The notes under the pieces: generated by a model | Databases searched by the model: none | The model's input: only the letters and a program-made list of their open reading frames with translations | Told to the model about the DNA's origin: nothing | Made by a program: the position numbers and the translations under genes | Shown: piece by piece, positions 12,296-21,983 of the stretch | How the letters are laid out: every line of letters starts with the position of its first letter | How positions within the stretch are numbered: position 1 is the stretch's first letter | Assembly (NCBI GenBank): GCA_019973155.2 | Contig: BPQB01000029.1 | Coordinates: 248,001 to 312,000, forward strand | DNA from: Phanerochaete sordida | Taxonomy: Eukaryota; Basidiomycota; Agaricomycetes; Polyporales; Phanerochaetaceae | Length of the DNA stretch: 64,000 nucleotides | Direction of reading: 5' to 3'

Positions 12296-13344
12296 CTAAT
12301 AAATGCTGAAGTCCGACAGCAGGCGGATGCTCTCACAGTCTACTCTGTACCAAACCTCGCGCACGATATTCTCATAGCACATCGAGTTGTCCATCGTATA
12401 CTCCATAGTCAGGCTCGTGACCGCCTTGAGCTCCTCCGAGAGGCAGGAACGCATGCGCTTCTGGTTGCTCTCCAGAAGCGCGGCGATGTCCTGGAGGTGC
12501 ACGGCCTGCTGCGCGCGTGGAGACAGATGCCCTGAGGGGCCGGCGCCTCCCCAGTACAGTCCGGCGTTGCACTGCAGCTGCACCTCGAGTGCGCGCAGCG
12601 CCGTGAAGCGCGAGAGGCCCTCTGCGAGCGTCGACCACACCACGTGGTCCGTGAGGCTCGTCACGTAGGGGGAGCATTTCATGCGGATGTGGATGCGGAT
12701 GCGCGGGATGTCCGGCGGGAGGCAGGAGAGCACATCGTGGCAGAGATGCTCGAATGACCACTGGGAAAGGCGTCAGCCGGGACGAAATGGACAAGTGGGA
12801 ATGGTACCTACCGTGCTGTTCCACCAACGCACTTCCACAAGATCAAGCTTCGTGCAGCGCGCCAGAGCGTGGAGTCTCGTGAGCTCTGTGGTATTGCCGT
12901 GGCCGTTGTCAGTGAGGTCCTTTCAGCGCGTGACGAGGCAAACTGACCGCCGTCTTGCGACACAGTCTTCGTCCGAGGAGCCATGCTAAACAGCACGAAT
13001 GTCTTCAAGATATCGCGACGGCTCTCCAAAAAGTCGTTCAGCGCCTTTATACCCAGCGGGTTATCTCCCCATTCCTTGATGTACGTGATCTCCAGCGCCG
13101 AGATCGACGATGGCGTGAAGATCTTCGCGAGAGCGCCCAGGACAGTGAGACCTGTACTGTCGATCTTGAGCGACTCCACGTGCAGGTGGTGCGATTGAGG
13201 CATTTGGGTACTGTCCAATATTTCCTCCGCGTAGTAAATACTGAGCCGATCTGCGCGCTGGAATAGGCGGAGATGTTCGAAGAGCCAAGCCTGTGTTGGT
13301 GCAAGAGATGAAGTGCCCGAGGTTAACCTTTGTCGATGGTCCAT
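12296..13344 (-). pseudogene. 3' half of an F-box-type gene, cut at the transposon terminus
   Basis: Exons 13,344-12,948, 12,885-12,812 and 12,760-12,296 remain in frame for 311 codons. From AWLFEHLRLFQ onward it matches the C-terminal half of the intact gene at 60.5-62.4 kb (NWIFEYLRLFQ...), including the same three-exon tail: a short exon ELTRLHALARCTKL, then one starting WSFEHL. The N-terminal F-box half is missing. The first residues (MDHRQRL) are encoded by the terminal repeat at 13,320, which supplies the ATG. The missing half is found on the same strand and in the right order at 38,689-39,494. Whether the remnant is transcribed is unknown. Confidence 0.8.
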
Positions 13345-13375
13345 CGTACAAAGGTTAACCTAGAGGGGTGGCGCC
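13320..13375 (+). repeat. Left terminal inverted repeat
   Basis: Reading inward, this end gives AGGTTAACC followed by a 19-bp block CTTTGTCGATGGTCCATCG (13,328-13,346), then ACAAAGGTTAACC, AGAGGG and GCGCC. The right end read inward from 38,695 gives AGATTAATC, the same 19 bp without mismatch, ACAAGAGATTAACC, AGAGGG and GCGCC. The core is itself nearly palindromic around GGTCC, but the central T/A asymmetry and the shared AGAGGG...GCGCC extension fix the relation as inverted. Confidence 0.85.
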
Positions 13376-13614
13376 TAATAAAGGTTAACCCGTAGGCCTG
13401 TGGGGTATATTCAATGATTAATTCCTACCCGGCTCGGAGTCGAACGCAGGCCAAAAAAAGGTCACAGCAAGGAGCAGAAACCACTGCACTACTCAGTTCT
13501 CCATAGATCTCTAAGCCATGGCTATCCAATTCGATGTACCTTGCACCGCTCCGCCTTTTGGCGGCGCCAGGCCCTCGGCTTCCGCGGATTAACCTAGGCT
13601 TCCATAGATTAACC
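13353..13614 (+). repeat. Left subterminal GGTTAACC motifs
   Basis: Perfect GGTTAACC copies lie at 13,321-13,328 (within the terminal repeat), 13,353-13,360 and 13,383-13,390, with GATTAACC variants at 13,587 and 13,607. An 8-bp palindrome is expected about once per 65 kb by chance, so the cluster is meaningful. By analogy with other DNA transposons these are candidate transposase-binding sites. Confidence 0.7.
13425..13505 (-). tRNA. tRNA-like module inside left end
   Basis: On the minus strand an A-box match TAGTGCAGTGG (13,481-13,491) is followed about 45 nt later by a B-box match GCGTTCGACTCC (13,436-13,447). The stems are imperfect and no anticodon can be assigned, so this is a tRNA-derived or TFIIIC-binding-type sequence rather than a functional tRNA. 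Its B-box is about 120 bp from the outer terminus, close to the spacing of the mirror copy at the right end. Confidence 0.45.
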
Positions 13615-13861
13615 CCGGCGGCCGGTCGCGGACACCTTTGTGGCGTTCAGATACAGCCACGCCGCCAGCGTAGCATCAGTGAGGATATATTACAGACAGT
13701 AGCGAGGCGTGAATAGCATAACAAGACAAGAGCAGACAAATGAGCTCCAAGAGCCCAGCAGTAAGCAGCGAAACCAAACGAGAACATAGGTCAGCAATTA
13801 TGTACCAGAAAGCATAAGTGTTCCAAGATCCAGACACGACGACAGCGAATCAAAGTCCAAA

Positions 13862-14470
13862 CTACAAATGCACCTCAATGTGCACGACCTCCTCAATCGA
13901 CCAGGGCCCGAAGTTGAAGAACACCACATTAACGTGCTGCCGGGTGTCAGCCTCCCGTCCAAGGCTAGATCCAGTGTGGTGGGTTGCTCTACGCCCAGTA
14001 AGGTCAGTTCAAGTGCGGTACCCTGAAGCGCGAGATACTTGCACGATGCACGCTCTACGCATGCCTCTCCTCCTCGCGTCCAGGGCCTCAGGCGAGTTCT
14101 TGACCTGCCACCAAATCTTGCGTTTCTTCTCCACGTTCCTGCTGTACATGCTCGGCCACCTGAATATAACTTCGAAGTCGCCTCTGAAAGCATGTTAGCA
14201 CTGGAAAACGACGGCCTAAAGGTACGTACGGCCTTGCGTTCAGCCTCTGTTCAGCCTTGGCTGCCAGCATCTCCAAAAACAAAGCACGACGCATGGCGCC
14301 GAAGTGCAGGCCCGGTGGGGAGAGGCAGTCGGAGCAGATGTTCTCAAGAGACCCAAGAGAGAGTGAGGATGGTGGACGTTGAGAATGGCGTACTGGGCGC
14401 CCGCTTGGCGCCGCGAGAACAGACTCTCGCGGTTGGACTGCACTCCCTCCACACCCTTCCACTCTCCTCT
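13862..14470 (-). CDS. Possible spliced hypothetical gene
   Basis: A minus-strand chain with credible introns: an exon containing ENICSDCLSPPG and LFLEMLAAKAEQRL, an intron GTACGT...TTTCAG with a GCTAAC branch site, an exon with DFEVIFRWPSMYSR and KRKIWW, and a last exon 13,988-13,862 ending VVFFNFGPWSIEEVVHIEVHL. The 5' end and one middle junction are unresolved, so the span is approximate. The RWPSM segment and strand-rich ending are faintly like the WPGY-motif proteins elsewhere in the window. It lies just inside the left end of the element. Function unknown. Confidence 0.4.
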
Positions 14471-14824
14471 GCACTTCATCCTCGACCACACCGCTGATGT
14501 CGCCCATCCTTCGCGTCCACTCTCTGTACCCACCCCCGGCACTCACCACCACGCAACCGGAGACGACGGGTCCACACAGGGTCGGCAGTACACGAGGTGA
14601 GTGCACTGTTTCCTGTCTCTCCTCGACCCTCGCCCCTCCACACCGCCGTATACCACGCCAGCCGCGATCCTCGAAGACGAAGACCCCGCGCGCGATCACC
14701 ACGGCCCGCCAACAACCCCTCCCCTCCCCCTTCCTCCAACCCTCTCGTGCACGCCCGCCCTCCCTGTCACCCGCACCGCCGCTGCCCGTGCACGCGCGCC
14801 GTCGCCGTCACCCGCACCGCGGTC

Positions 14825-15450
14825 GCCCTGCAGCGGGAGGGCCTGAGCGTGCACCTGTCGCCCTGCAGCGGGAGGGCCCGAGCGTGCACCTCGGTCGCGA
14901 GCCGCGTCGCGCGACGCGTGCAAGGCCCGACGTCTGCCATCGTGCAGGCCTAGCCGCGGCGTCGCGCGACCGGTGCAAGCCCGACGTCTGCCAGCCAGAC
15001 GCCGCGCGCACCGCCAGCGTCGTACAGGCCTAGCCGCAGCGTCGCGCCGAAGACCTCGCGCGCATCCACCGCGGCCTTCCACCGTCCCTCCACCTCCACC
15101 TCCCCCACTTCTCGTGCACGCGCCCCGTCACACACAGCGCCGCTGCGCCGCTGCACACTGCACACGGATTGCTTGTGCAGCGGGCGGGCCCCTGCGCGTC
15201 GACTGCCCTGGCGTGCACTGCTAGTCGCGCGCCGCTTTCAGCCGCGGCGTCGCGACACGGCCACCGACGTGCAGGCTGCTGGTCGCAAGCCGCCGACCTT
15301 CGCGGCTAGCTTTCAGCCGAGGCGTCGCGCGACGTGCAAGGCCCGACATCGGCTGGTAGACGTCGGGCTTGCCATCGTCCAGGCCTAGCTACGGCGTCGC
15401 GCGACGTGCAAGGCCCGACGTCTGCCAGCCGCCAGCAAGCCGCGGCTTCG
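14825..15450. repeat. GC-rich degenerate tandem repeats
   Basis: Two copies of a roughly 42-bp unit (CCCTGCAGCGGGAGGGCC core) at about 14,828-14,905 are followed by four to five diverged copies of a unit containing GTCGCGCGACGTGCAAGG and CCCGACGTCTGCCA up to about 15,445. The spacing is irregular. No coding role is apparent. Confidence 0.6.
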
Positions 15451-18040
15451 CTCCACCCGTCGGGCCCTCGCACACACGGCCAGCTTCGTGCAGGCCGCTG
15501 GTCGCGGGCCGCCGCTTCACTCGACGCACGCGGTGTCGCGCGACGTACAAGCCTCGACCTCCGCAGCAGCGATGCGCGCGCGGCCACGCTGCGCGTCGAC
15601 CGGTCGGGCACTCGCGGGGCACGGCCAGCGTCGTGCATTGCCGCAAGCCGCCGCTGACTAGCCAACCCGTCCTGGCGTAGAAGCCCGAGCCGCGGCGGTG
15701 CTGATCACCTGGACGTCGTTCGTGCGACACGAGCTCCCGGTGGCGCCCTCTCACTCCCTGCCGCAGATGCACGCGAACGCGCAACACTCGTGGTACGGCT
15801 GACGTTGAGATAGGCCCCGAGCCTCGCGCGATGGCCTCGCGTTGCCCTGCCCCGTAAGCAGCTGTCGCCGCACGGTTCTCGGCGGCGGCGGACAGGTACG
15901 CACCGGGCTCTCGTAGACGACTCTGTACATATCTAATATCAATATATTTACTTCCGATGAACCTTGGATATGCAGTGTCTGGAAGACCAGCGGCGTCCAG
16001 TGAACACCCAACGCGAGTGAACGCGCTGCGGGCGTTGACCTCTCGCTCGAGTACGCGGCGCCGCGGAATGTTCTCCCAGCCACGAGGTCAGCGGCGCCCG
16101 TCGAGTAAGAGGACATACCAAGGTACAGCGACACAGCCGCATGCTGCGAAATGGTCGCGCGTCGCTCGCGATGCAGGCGGAGCTATGTAAATAATGAGCT
16201 CGATGCCGGAAACACAAGATTAGCTACTTACAGGCATCGCGCAGGCGTCGCAGCCGTGCCTGCTTCCCGTTCGCGGCTGTGAGCTGTGAGCGGCATTTTG
16301 CCATGCCTGCGCACGCGACAGAAGCGATAGCCGTCAGCCTCTACGCGTGCGAGCCTGGATCAATTGCATAACAGACTTCAAAACGAATGAATCTCGTACC
16401 TTTTGCCAGCCGAGCCTCGGGACCCGAGGTGTACCGTCGTTCGAGGCTGACGAACTCGCCAACCGCAGCGCGATCGTGCGAGGGGGACTGAGGCCCGCAA
16501 CCTGTCAGAATAAAATGATCGCCTCGATGAGCGTTCGCACACACTGCGGCCGTGAACGCACCGTAGGCGATCGCTCAGGACGCGGATATGTGGGCGTTCA
16601 TGCAGTCGGATCGGCCAACAGGGCTCGTGCCAGGGTCAGGATCACCTGTGAAGCATAGTCAGATATCAAGATTGGCCCCGAGTCACTGCAAAGCGAGCAG
16701 GCACGACGCGATGATGATAGACTCACGATGGAAATGCCTGCGTTTGGGCCTACGGCAAAATATCGAGCAAGGCAGCGTACCTTGAAAGCGACTGGCTAGG
16801 CCCCAAGGCCGCAGCGCTCGCCCTGTAATAAACGCAGGTGGTCAGCAATTATTCTGCGTGGACGAAGCGACGCGCCACGCGAAGCTCGTCGAGCCCCTCG
16901 CAGAACAGTCGGCGGCCGCACCCTCATGAATTGTGCTGACGCTGCGGCGCAGGTTCGACATCATCTCCGACGCGCAGTGTGGCGGGAACCGTGCAATGGG
17001 GTGGAGGGGCTGAGCGTGCGCACACGCTGGCGAGCCGCCGCAGCACGAGCGAAACACCGCCTTGCGGCACGCGTTCACGGCCAATCCCGCGCAGCGGCGC
17101 GTGCGCGGCCAGCATCGTGCAGCCCGCTGCCAACGCGCCCGGCGTGCTTCGCCGAATGCTCATCGCTGCGGCGGAGATGTCGCCCGGCACCGCCAGCCTC
17201 GCGCGTACGGCCAGCGCCGTGCAGCGCATCCCCGCCGTGCAATACGTGTCGCGCACGCTCTCATGCGCGCGAGGCCGCCGCGACTGGCCGTGTCGCCCGC
17301 CAGCACCGTTGCACACCTGCGGAAGCCTATTCGTAGCGCGCCACGCCTCGCGCACGCTTTCGTGCGCGGGCGCCGCCTGGGTCTTCGCCGCGGATACAAC
17401 CGGGACCGTCCAGGTCGCCGTACCACGCGCTCGGCTTCTGTTGAGGGTGCGCGTTTCTGCCAGTTGCGCCCAGACGGCCTGCGCACGGGGCACTGCCTGC
17501 AGGCGTCCAGCTGTGACTGGCACGCACCCGCCGTCCTCGTCGAGCAATCCACGCTGCCGCGGGAAGCCGCGCCGCATCAGTGGCGAACGGGAGCGAGTCG
17601 TCGGCGGTGTAGCCATTCCGCAAGAACCCGGCGTACGCGTCGCGCAGCTCGGCCTCGCGGTTGCTGTGGCGGTTTGGCTGCTGGTACCGCTCGCGCGACC
17701 GCCTCCGACACGAACCTGTCGTCCTGGTTGTGCCTGTGCATGTTCGACTGCACTGCCAGTCGCCCGCCGCCCCTCGTGCCTTCCTACAACCCACACCCAC
17801 GACGCCGCGCTCTCCATGCTCAGTACCGCGCTAGCATGTGCCTCCGCGCCATCGCCTTGGGTTGTCAATGTCGTAGGAGATGTCCCAGCCGCGCTGCCGA
17901 CGTCAAGATCAACGCCCTCCACGACTCCTCTTTCGTATGGCCGATCGTCCTACGTGGTGTCCGTGTCCGTGTATGATAGTTTTATTTTCAATAAATAAGA
18001 GAATATTGTACGCCTTCTCCGTTGACGCGGCCCTGCACGG
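15451..18040. other. GC-rich region without assignable gene
   Basis: Three frames of over 300 codons overlap at 16,924-17,998 (two plus, one minus). Simultaneous long frames in three registers indicate few stops in GC-rich DNA rather than a gene, and none shows a domain or introns. This is the least gene-like part of the element, comprising about 2.6 kb. Confidence 0.4.
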
Positions 18041-19782
18041 CTACCGGAACTCTGCAGCCCTTCTGCGATCCTCGGGGGCCGGAAGATATCCCAGCTCAGC
18101 TCGGCGGGCGTAATACCCGAACCTGTAGCAATAGCCCACAGACCTTTTCTTCATGACCATGAACACCTCATCGGGCAAGGGCGTGTCCTGTCCGTAGGTT
18201 ACCCAGTCGCAGCTGTTGGCGTCCCATACGCGAAAGCTTTCCGATTGCCCGATGCCCATGTACTCCCGAATTTCTCCGATGTCGGCGTGCGAGCGCAGGG
18301 TCATCGGCTCGACGACGCTGATCTTCATCATGACGGGCTCTTCGCGCGTGCCCCTGCCCACGATCTACGATATCGCGAGGTCAGTATTTTTCGAAACTTT
18401 CGGATGGCTGTGGGCGCTGTACCTCTCGGTAAAACGCAATCCAGCGCCATTGCATGCTCCGGCTCCCCGTGATGACCACATCGCTGTCTCCATCGTCATC
18501 GCGTACGTCGTCGTCCAGGCTCGTGCGCGTCGTAGTCCCGCGATCGCCCTGCGTGTACGGTTAGTCGTGTTCTACGAGTCACGCAGCATACTCACGTTTC
18601 TCGCTGACTCCCCACTCATCGCCGCGGCAAGCTGACGCGCGACCGGCTCAGCTCCTTGACGTCCCGGACCGTCGCCGCTACCGTCCCGCGCGCCGCTCAT
18701 CGCCGCGGCCATCGTTGAGGTGCGGGCCTCACGGTGCCTGCTCTCGCGCGGCGGTGCCCCGTCAAGGTCGTCGAGCACTTCCACCTCGTCGTCGTCAACC
18801 TCCGGCCGTGGCTGGAGGAGCACCGGTGAGTCGAATGTTCTCCGTCTCCAGACTGAGCGACCGCTTACCACATGAGGAGTCGCGCGCGGCGGTGCCCGAT
18901 TGGCTCCATCCTCCTGCTTTAAAACGCCCTGAGAACCCGAAGTCAGCTCACGATTCCGAACCAGAGCATGCGCTGCTTACCTCGTCGTCAAGGTCGTCGA
19001 GCACTTCCACCTCGTCGTCGTCAACCTCCGTCTTGGGCCGTGGCTGGAGGAGCACTGGTGAGTGGAATGTTCTCCGTCCAGACTGAGCGACCGCTTACCA
19101 GATGAGAAGTCGATGGCCCTGCCCTAGAATCTTCTTGCGACCGCACTAGCGCCGATGACTCTCGCAAGGCCCATTCCAGTGCTTCGTTTTCCTCGGTCGC
19201 AGAGCTTGGCCACATCTGTCCGCCGTTCAGTCGATGTCCGCCCGATAGCCATCATGTGAATCACGTACCTGGGGCTCAGAGCCCTGAGGATAATCGAACG
19301 AACCGCCGATTTGTCAGTAACGCCTTGTGGGACGATAGCTTAACCACGTACCCCGGAGTCTATGCCGAAACCGTCGTCATCGCCATCTGAGTCCTCCGCA
19401 CGCTGTTTACCCCTCGCCTTCTCGGATAGCGGAGCAGTCATAGAACCACCTATCACGCTGAAGGCCCAGAGTATCTCAGTCCGTGAAGGATCAACGCCCA
19501 CAGACCCGCAAAACGTACTTGTGAGGAAGTGATCCAGCCTGCCGGGGCCTTTTCGCGGCAAGTCCGGCCGAGGCGTCGTCGACCGCTTTTCGCTTCCCAC
19601 CGGCTACGGTCTCGTCCACCTGCGATTGCGGTGGCGAAGCCCAAGTCGCAGCGAATGAGACAAGCCCCGCCTGCCGATGTCATGGAAGGACGCACCTTTG
19701 ACGATCGGCTTGCATCATCTTTCGCCGCCTGTGCCTCCAGCTGCACCTTGCGAGGTGCCTTGCCTCCTGTGGTCATGCGCAT
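18041..19782 (-). CDS. Acidic/basic nuclear-type protein of unknown function (399 aa)
   Basis: Nine exons close in frame: 19,782-19,696; 19,619-19,519; 19,457-19,352; 19,215-19,099; 19,043-18,981; 18,928-18,869; 18,811-18,596; 18,548-18,423; 18,364-18,041. The N-terminus has basic stretches (GGKRKAV, AAKRPRQ) suited to a nuclear signal, then an APLSEKARGKQRA motif that I associate with agaricomycete mobile-element proteins. Two acidic segments (VDDDEVEVLDDLD) come from duplicated exons. The C-terminal 110 residues look globular and aromatic-rich (SFRVWDANSCDWVTYG). The last gene of the minus arm of the element. No domain recognised; accessory role inferred from position only. Confidence 0.65.
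18755..19106 (-). repeat. Duplicated ~120-bp exon-intron unit within a gene
   Basis: About 18,755-18,875 and 18,980-19,106 are near-identical: both carry the 3' part of an intron (GTAAGCGGTCGCTCAGTCTGG), the CTCCTCCAG acceptor and an exon starting PRP and encoding EVDDDEVEVLDDLD. The copies differ by small indels (a 6-bp deletion keeps the frame). The duplication created two acidic repeats in the 399-aa protein. Confidence 0.75.
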
Positions 19783-19842
19783 ACCACGACTTGCCCGCGC
19801 GGCTGGGCTGGGCTACGGTCATCGTTAGGTCCCTGTATCGTT

Positions 19843-20838
19843 CTATAACCCCAGGCTACGCACTGAACTAGGGGGAGAACTGAGATCCATTATCTCGTCT
19901 GCTACTCGGGGAGGCGGCCATCGGCGACTGGTAATTCTCTCGTTGCTACTTCCCTGTTCCGTAGGCTTCGTGTCAGAGCGATCGGGCGGTGGAGCTGGAG
20001 CGGTTAACGTCGAAGGGGACGAGTCGGACGGCCGAGAACGTGAAGACGCCGCCCTCGACGTCGACGGCGACGACTCTGCCGCCAGCGAGCCCAACGGCGA
20101 CGAAGACGACGTGCCCTCTGCAGGAAAGTCGCCGTACATCAGCTCGTAGTTTTCGTACCGCAGCCCGACACCTGCCGCCTTCCGACGCTGAGATACAAAC
20201 ACATCAGAACTATGCAGAAATACCTACGGGGATCATACTCACCAAGCGATCGGCACACTCATAGCTCAGGCGCGCCCGCCATTCATGTTTTTCTTTCGCT
20301 GCAAGAACAGCTTTCTGAAGCTCCTGCAGGACTTCGTCGTCCAACTCGTCCCCTGCCGCGTACTCCTCCTGCTCGACGGTCAGCGTGGTGCTAGATACCA
20401 CATCGAAAAGTCGACTCACCCTCGTCTGTACAGCCGCTTCCCATACTGCCTTAGCCTTCTCCTCCCTTTCCTTCTTGGGAATCAGGTCCTTTGCCGTCTG
20501 GTACTCTACCTCTGCCGCAGTCTTTGTTCGTTTGGCGTCCTCGTCGGCTTTCTTCCGGGCGTCCTCGTCGGCTTTCTTCCGGGCCTCATCTTCCGCGCTG
20601 AGGATAGTGTGATGCAGCGCCAAAAAACAGTTCCTGCACTGCAGCCAAACAGTCAGACGACCCCAGAGACATGGGAGACTTTACTCACCTGATGATACCA
20701 CTTGCCCATATTCTTCTTGCTTTTGCCCAACCCACGGTTCAAGTAAGGGCCGGAGAACGGGATGCAGCCGCAGCGCGGACAACGTTTTGGCGGCTCCAGC
20801 CCCGCTGGGGGCTTCCCATCGAGAGGCGTCGTGTCCAT
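19843..20838 (-). CDS. Zinc-ribbon plus coiled-coil protein (296 aa)
   Basis: Exons 20,838-20,689, 20,638-20,243 and 20,187-19,843 join in phase 0 to 296 aa. A four-cysteine module, CPRC near residue 20 and CRNC at residues 51-54, is formed across the first intron, with GKWYHQ between; the pattern recalls GRF-type or zinc-ribbon fingers that bind single-stranded nucleic acid, but I would not claim that family. Then comes a charged helical segment with a tandem EARKKADED/DARKKADED repeat, likely coiled coil (about 70-180), and a Ser/Pro-rich tail. The first exon and intron were duplicated upstream (see 20,606-21,900). Part of the element's minus arm; nucleic-acid binding is inferred. Confidence 0.65.
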
Positions 20839-21900
20839 AGGAGCCAAGAGGGCGAGCAGGAATCCGCGGTACGCGGGAGGAGGTGTGAGTAGGTTATGCA
20901 CGGGTGGAAGCCGGTGAAAGAGGGTGAGGGGCAGGCAGGCAAGAGAGACACACTTCGTCCGGTCCTCGCTGAAATTTTAGGATCGCCGCGCAATTTTCAT
21001 CACTCGTAGCCGCCCCGTTTCCTCATTGTGGCGTCCCGCCGTTACGTCGGGTCTGGGCCACAAGAGCCGTTTTCCCAGGCGCTCATTTCAGGATGACCAT
21101 TGTCGTACGCGCCGAGATCTCAGGCCGAGGAGGATGGCGCCATTCGGCCGTCGTGTAAAGCTGACAGACTGTCTAACGTTCGTGCCTAGGAATCTACCAC
21201 GATATCGGGTCCCTCCTCTACGTCTCACTGGCCATGTTATGTCCTCGGCCTCTAGTGTGATGCACCGCCAAAAAACAGTTCCTGCACTGCAGCCAAACAG
21301 TCAGACGACCCCAGAGACATGGTAGACTTTACTCACCTTATGATACCACTCGCCCATTTTCGTCTTGCTTTTGCCCAACCCAAGGTTCACGTAAGGGCCG
21401 GAGAACGGGATGCAGCCGCAGCGCGGACAACGTTTTGGCGGCTCCAGCCCCGCTGGGGGCTTCCCATCGGGAGGCGTCGTGTCCATAGGAGCCAAGAGGG
21501 CGAGCAGGAATCCGCGGTACGCGGGAGGAGGTGTGAGTAGGTTATGCACGGGTGGAAGCCGGTGAAAGAGGGTGAGGGGCAGGCAGGCAAGAGAGACACA
21601 CTTCGTCCGGTCCTCGCTGACATTTTAGGATCACCGCGCAATTTTCACCACTCGTAGCCGCCCTGTTCCTCATTGTGGCGTCCCGCCGTTACGTCGGCTC
21701 TGGGCCACAAGAGCCGTTTTCCCAGGCGCTCATTTCAGGATGACCATTCTCGTACGCGCCGAGATCTCAGGCCGAGGAGGACGGCGCCATTCGGCCGTCG
21801 TGTAAAGCTGGCAGACTGTCTAACGCTCGTGCCTAGGAATCTAACACGATATCGGGTCCCTCCTCTACGTCTCACTGGCCATGTTATGTCCTCGGCCTCT
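20606..21900. repeat. 648-bp tandem direct duplication
   Basis: Copy 1 is 20,606-21,253 and copy 2 is 21,254-21,900, joined head to tail with about 98 % identity by eye. Each copy holds the promoter-proximal region, exon 1, the first intron and the start of exon 2 of the zinc-ribbon gene. The near-identity points to a recent event. Confidence 0.9.
21218..21486 (-). CDS. Stand-alone zinc-ribbon microprotein from the duplication (72 aa)
   Basis: Exon 1 (21,486-21,337) and exon 2 (21,286-21,218) repeat the first 60 residues of the neighbouring 296-aa protein, including CPRC and CRNC, then the duplication boundary replaces the coiled coil with about a dozen unrelated residues ending TRGRGHNMASET. 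Donor, acceptor and all four cysteines are intact, so this could be a truncated pseudogene or a short zinc-ribbon protein competing with the full-length one. The full upstream region is shared with copy 1. Confidence 0.45.
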
Positions 21901-21983
21901 TGCGCGGCGCTCCGCCAATGATCTCGCTGTCCCTAGGGAAGGATTGCGTCAGGCCCTCTCCGCACTCGCGCGCAGATGATGAA

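Noticed and set aside
11845..12336. 163-codon minus frame after the F-box fragment
   Set aside because: No domain, no splice partner, and it overlaps the better-supported last exon of the F-box fragment.
16924..17998. Three frames of more than 300 codons on both strands
   Set aside because: They overlap in three registers of a GC-rich block with few stop codons, have Arg/Ala/Cys-biased composition, and show no introns or motif.
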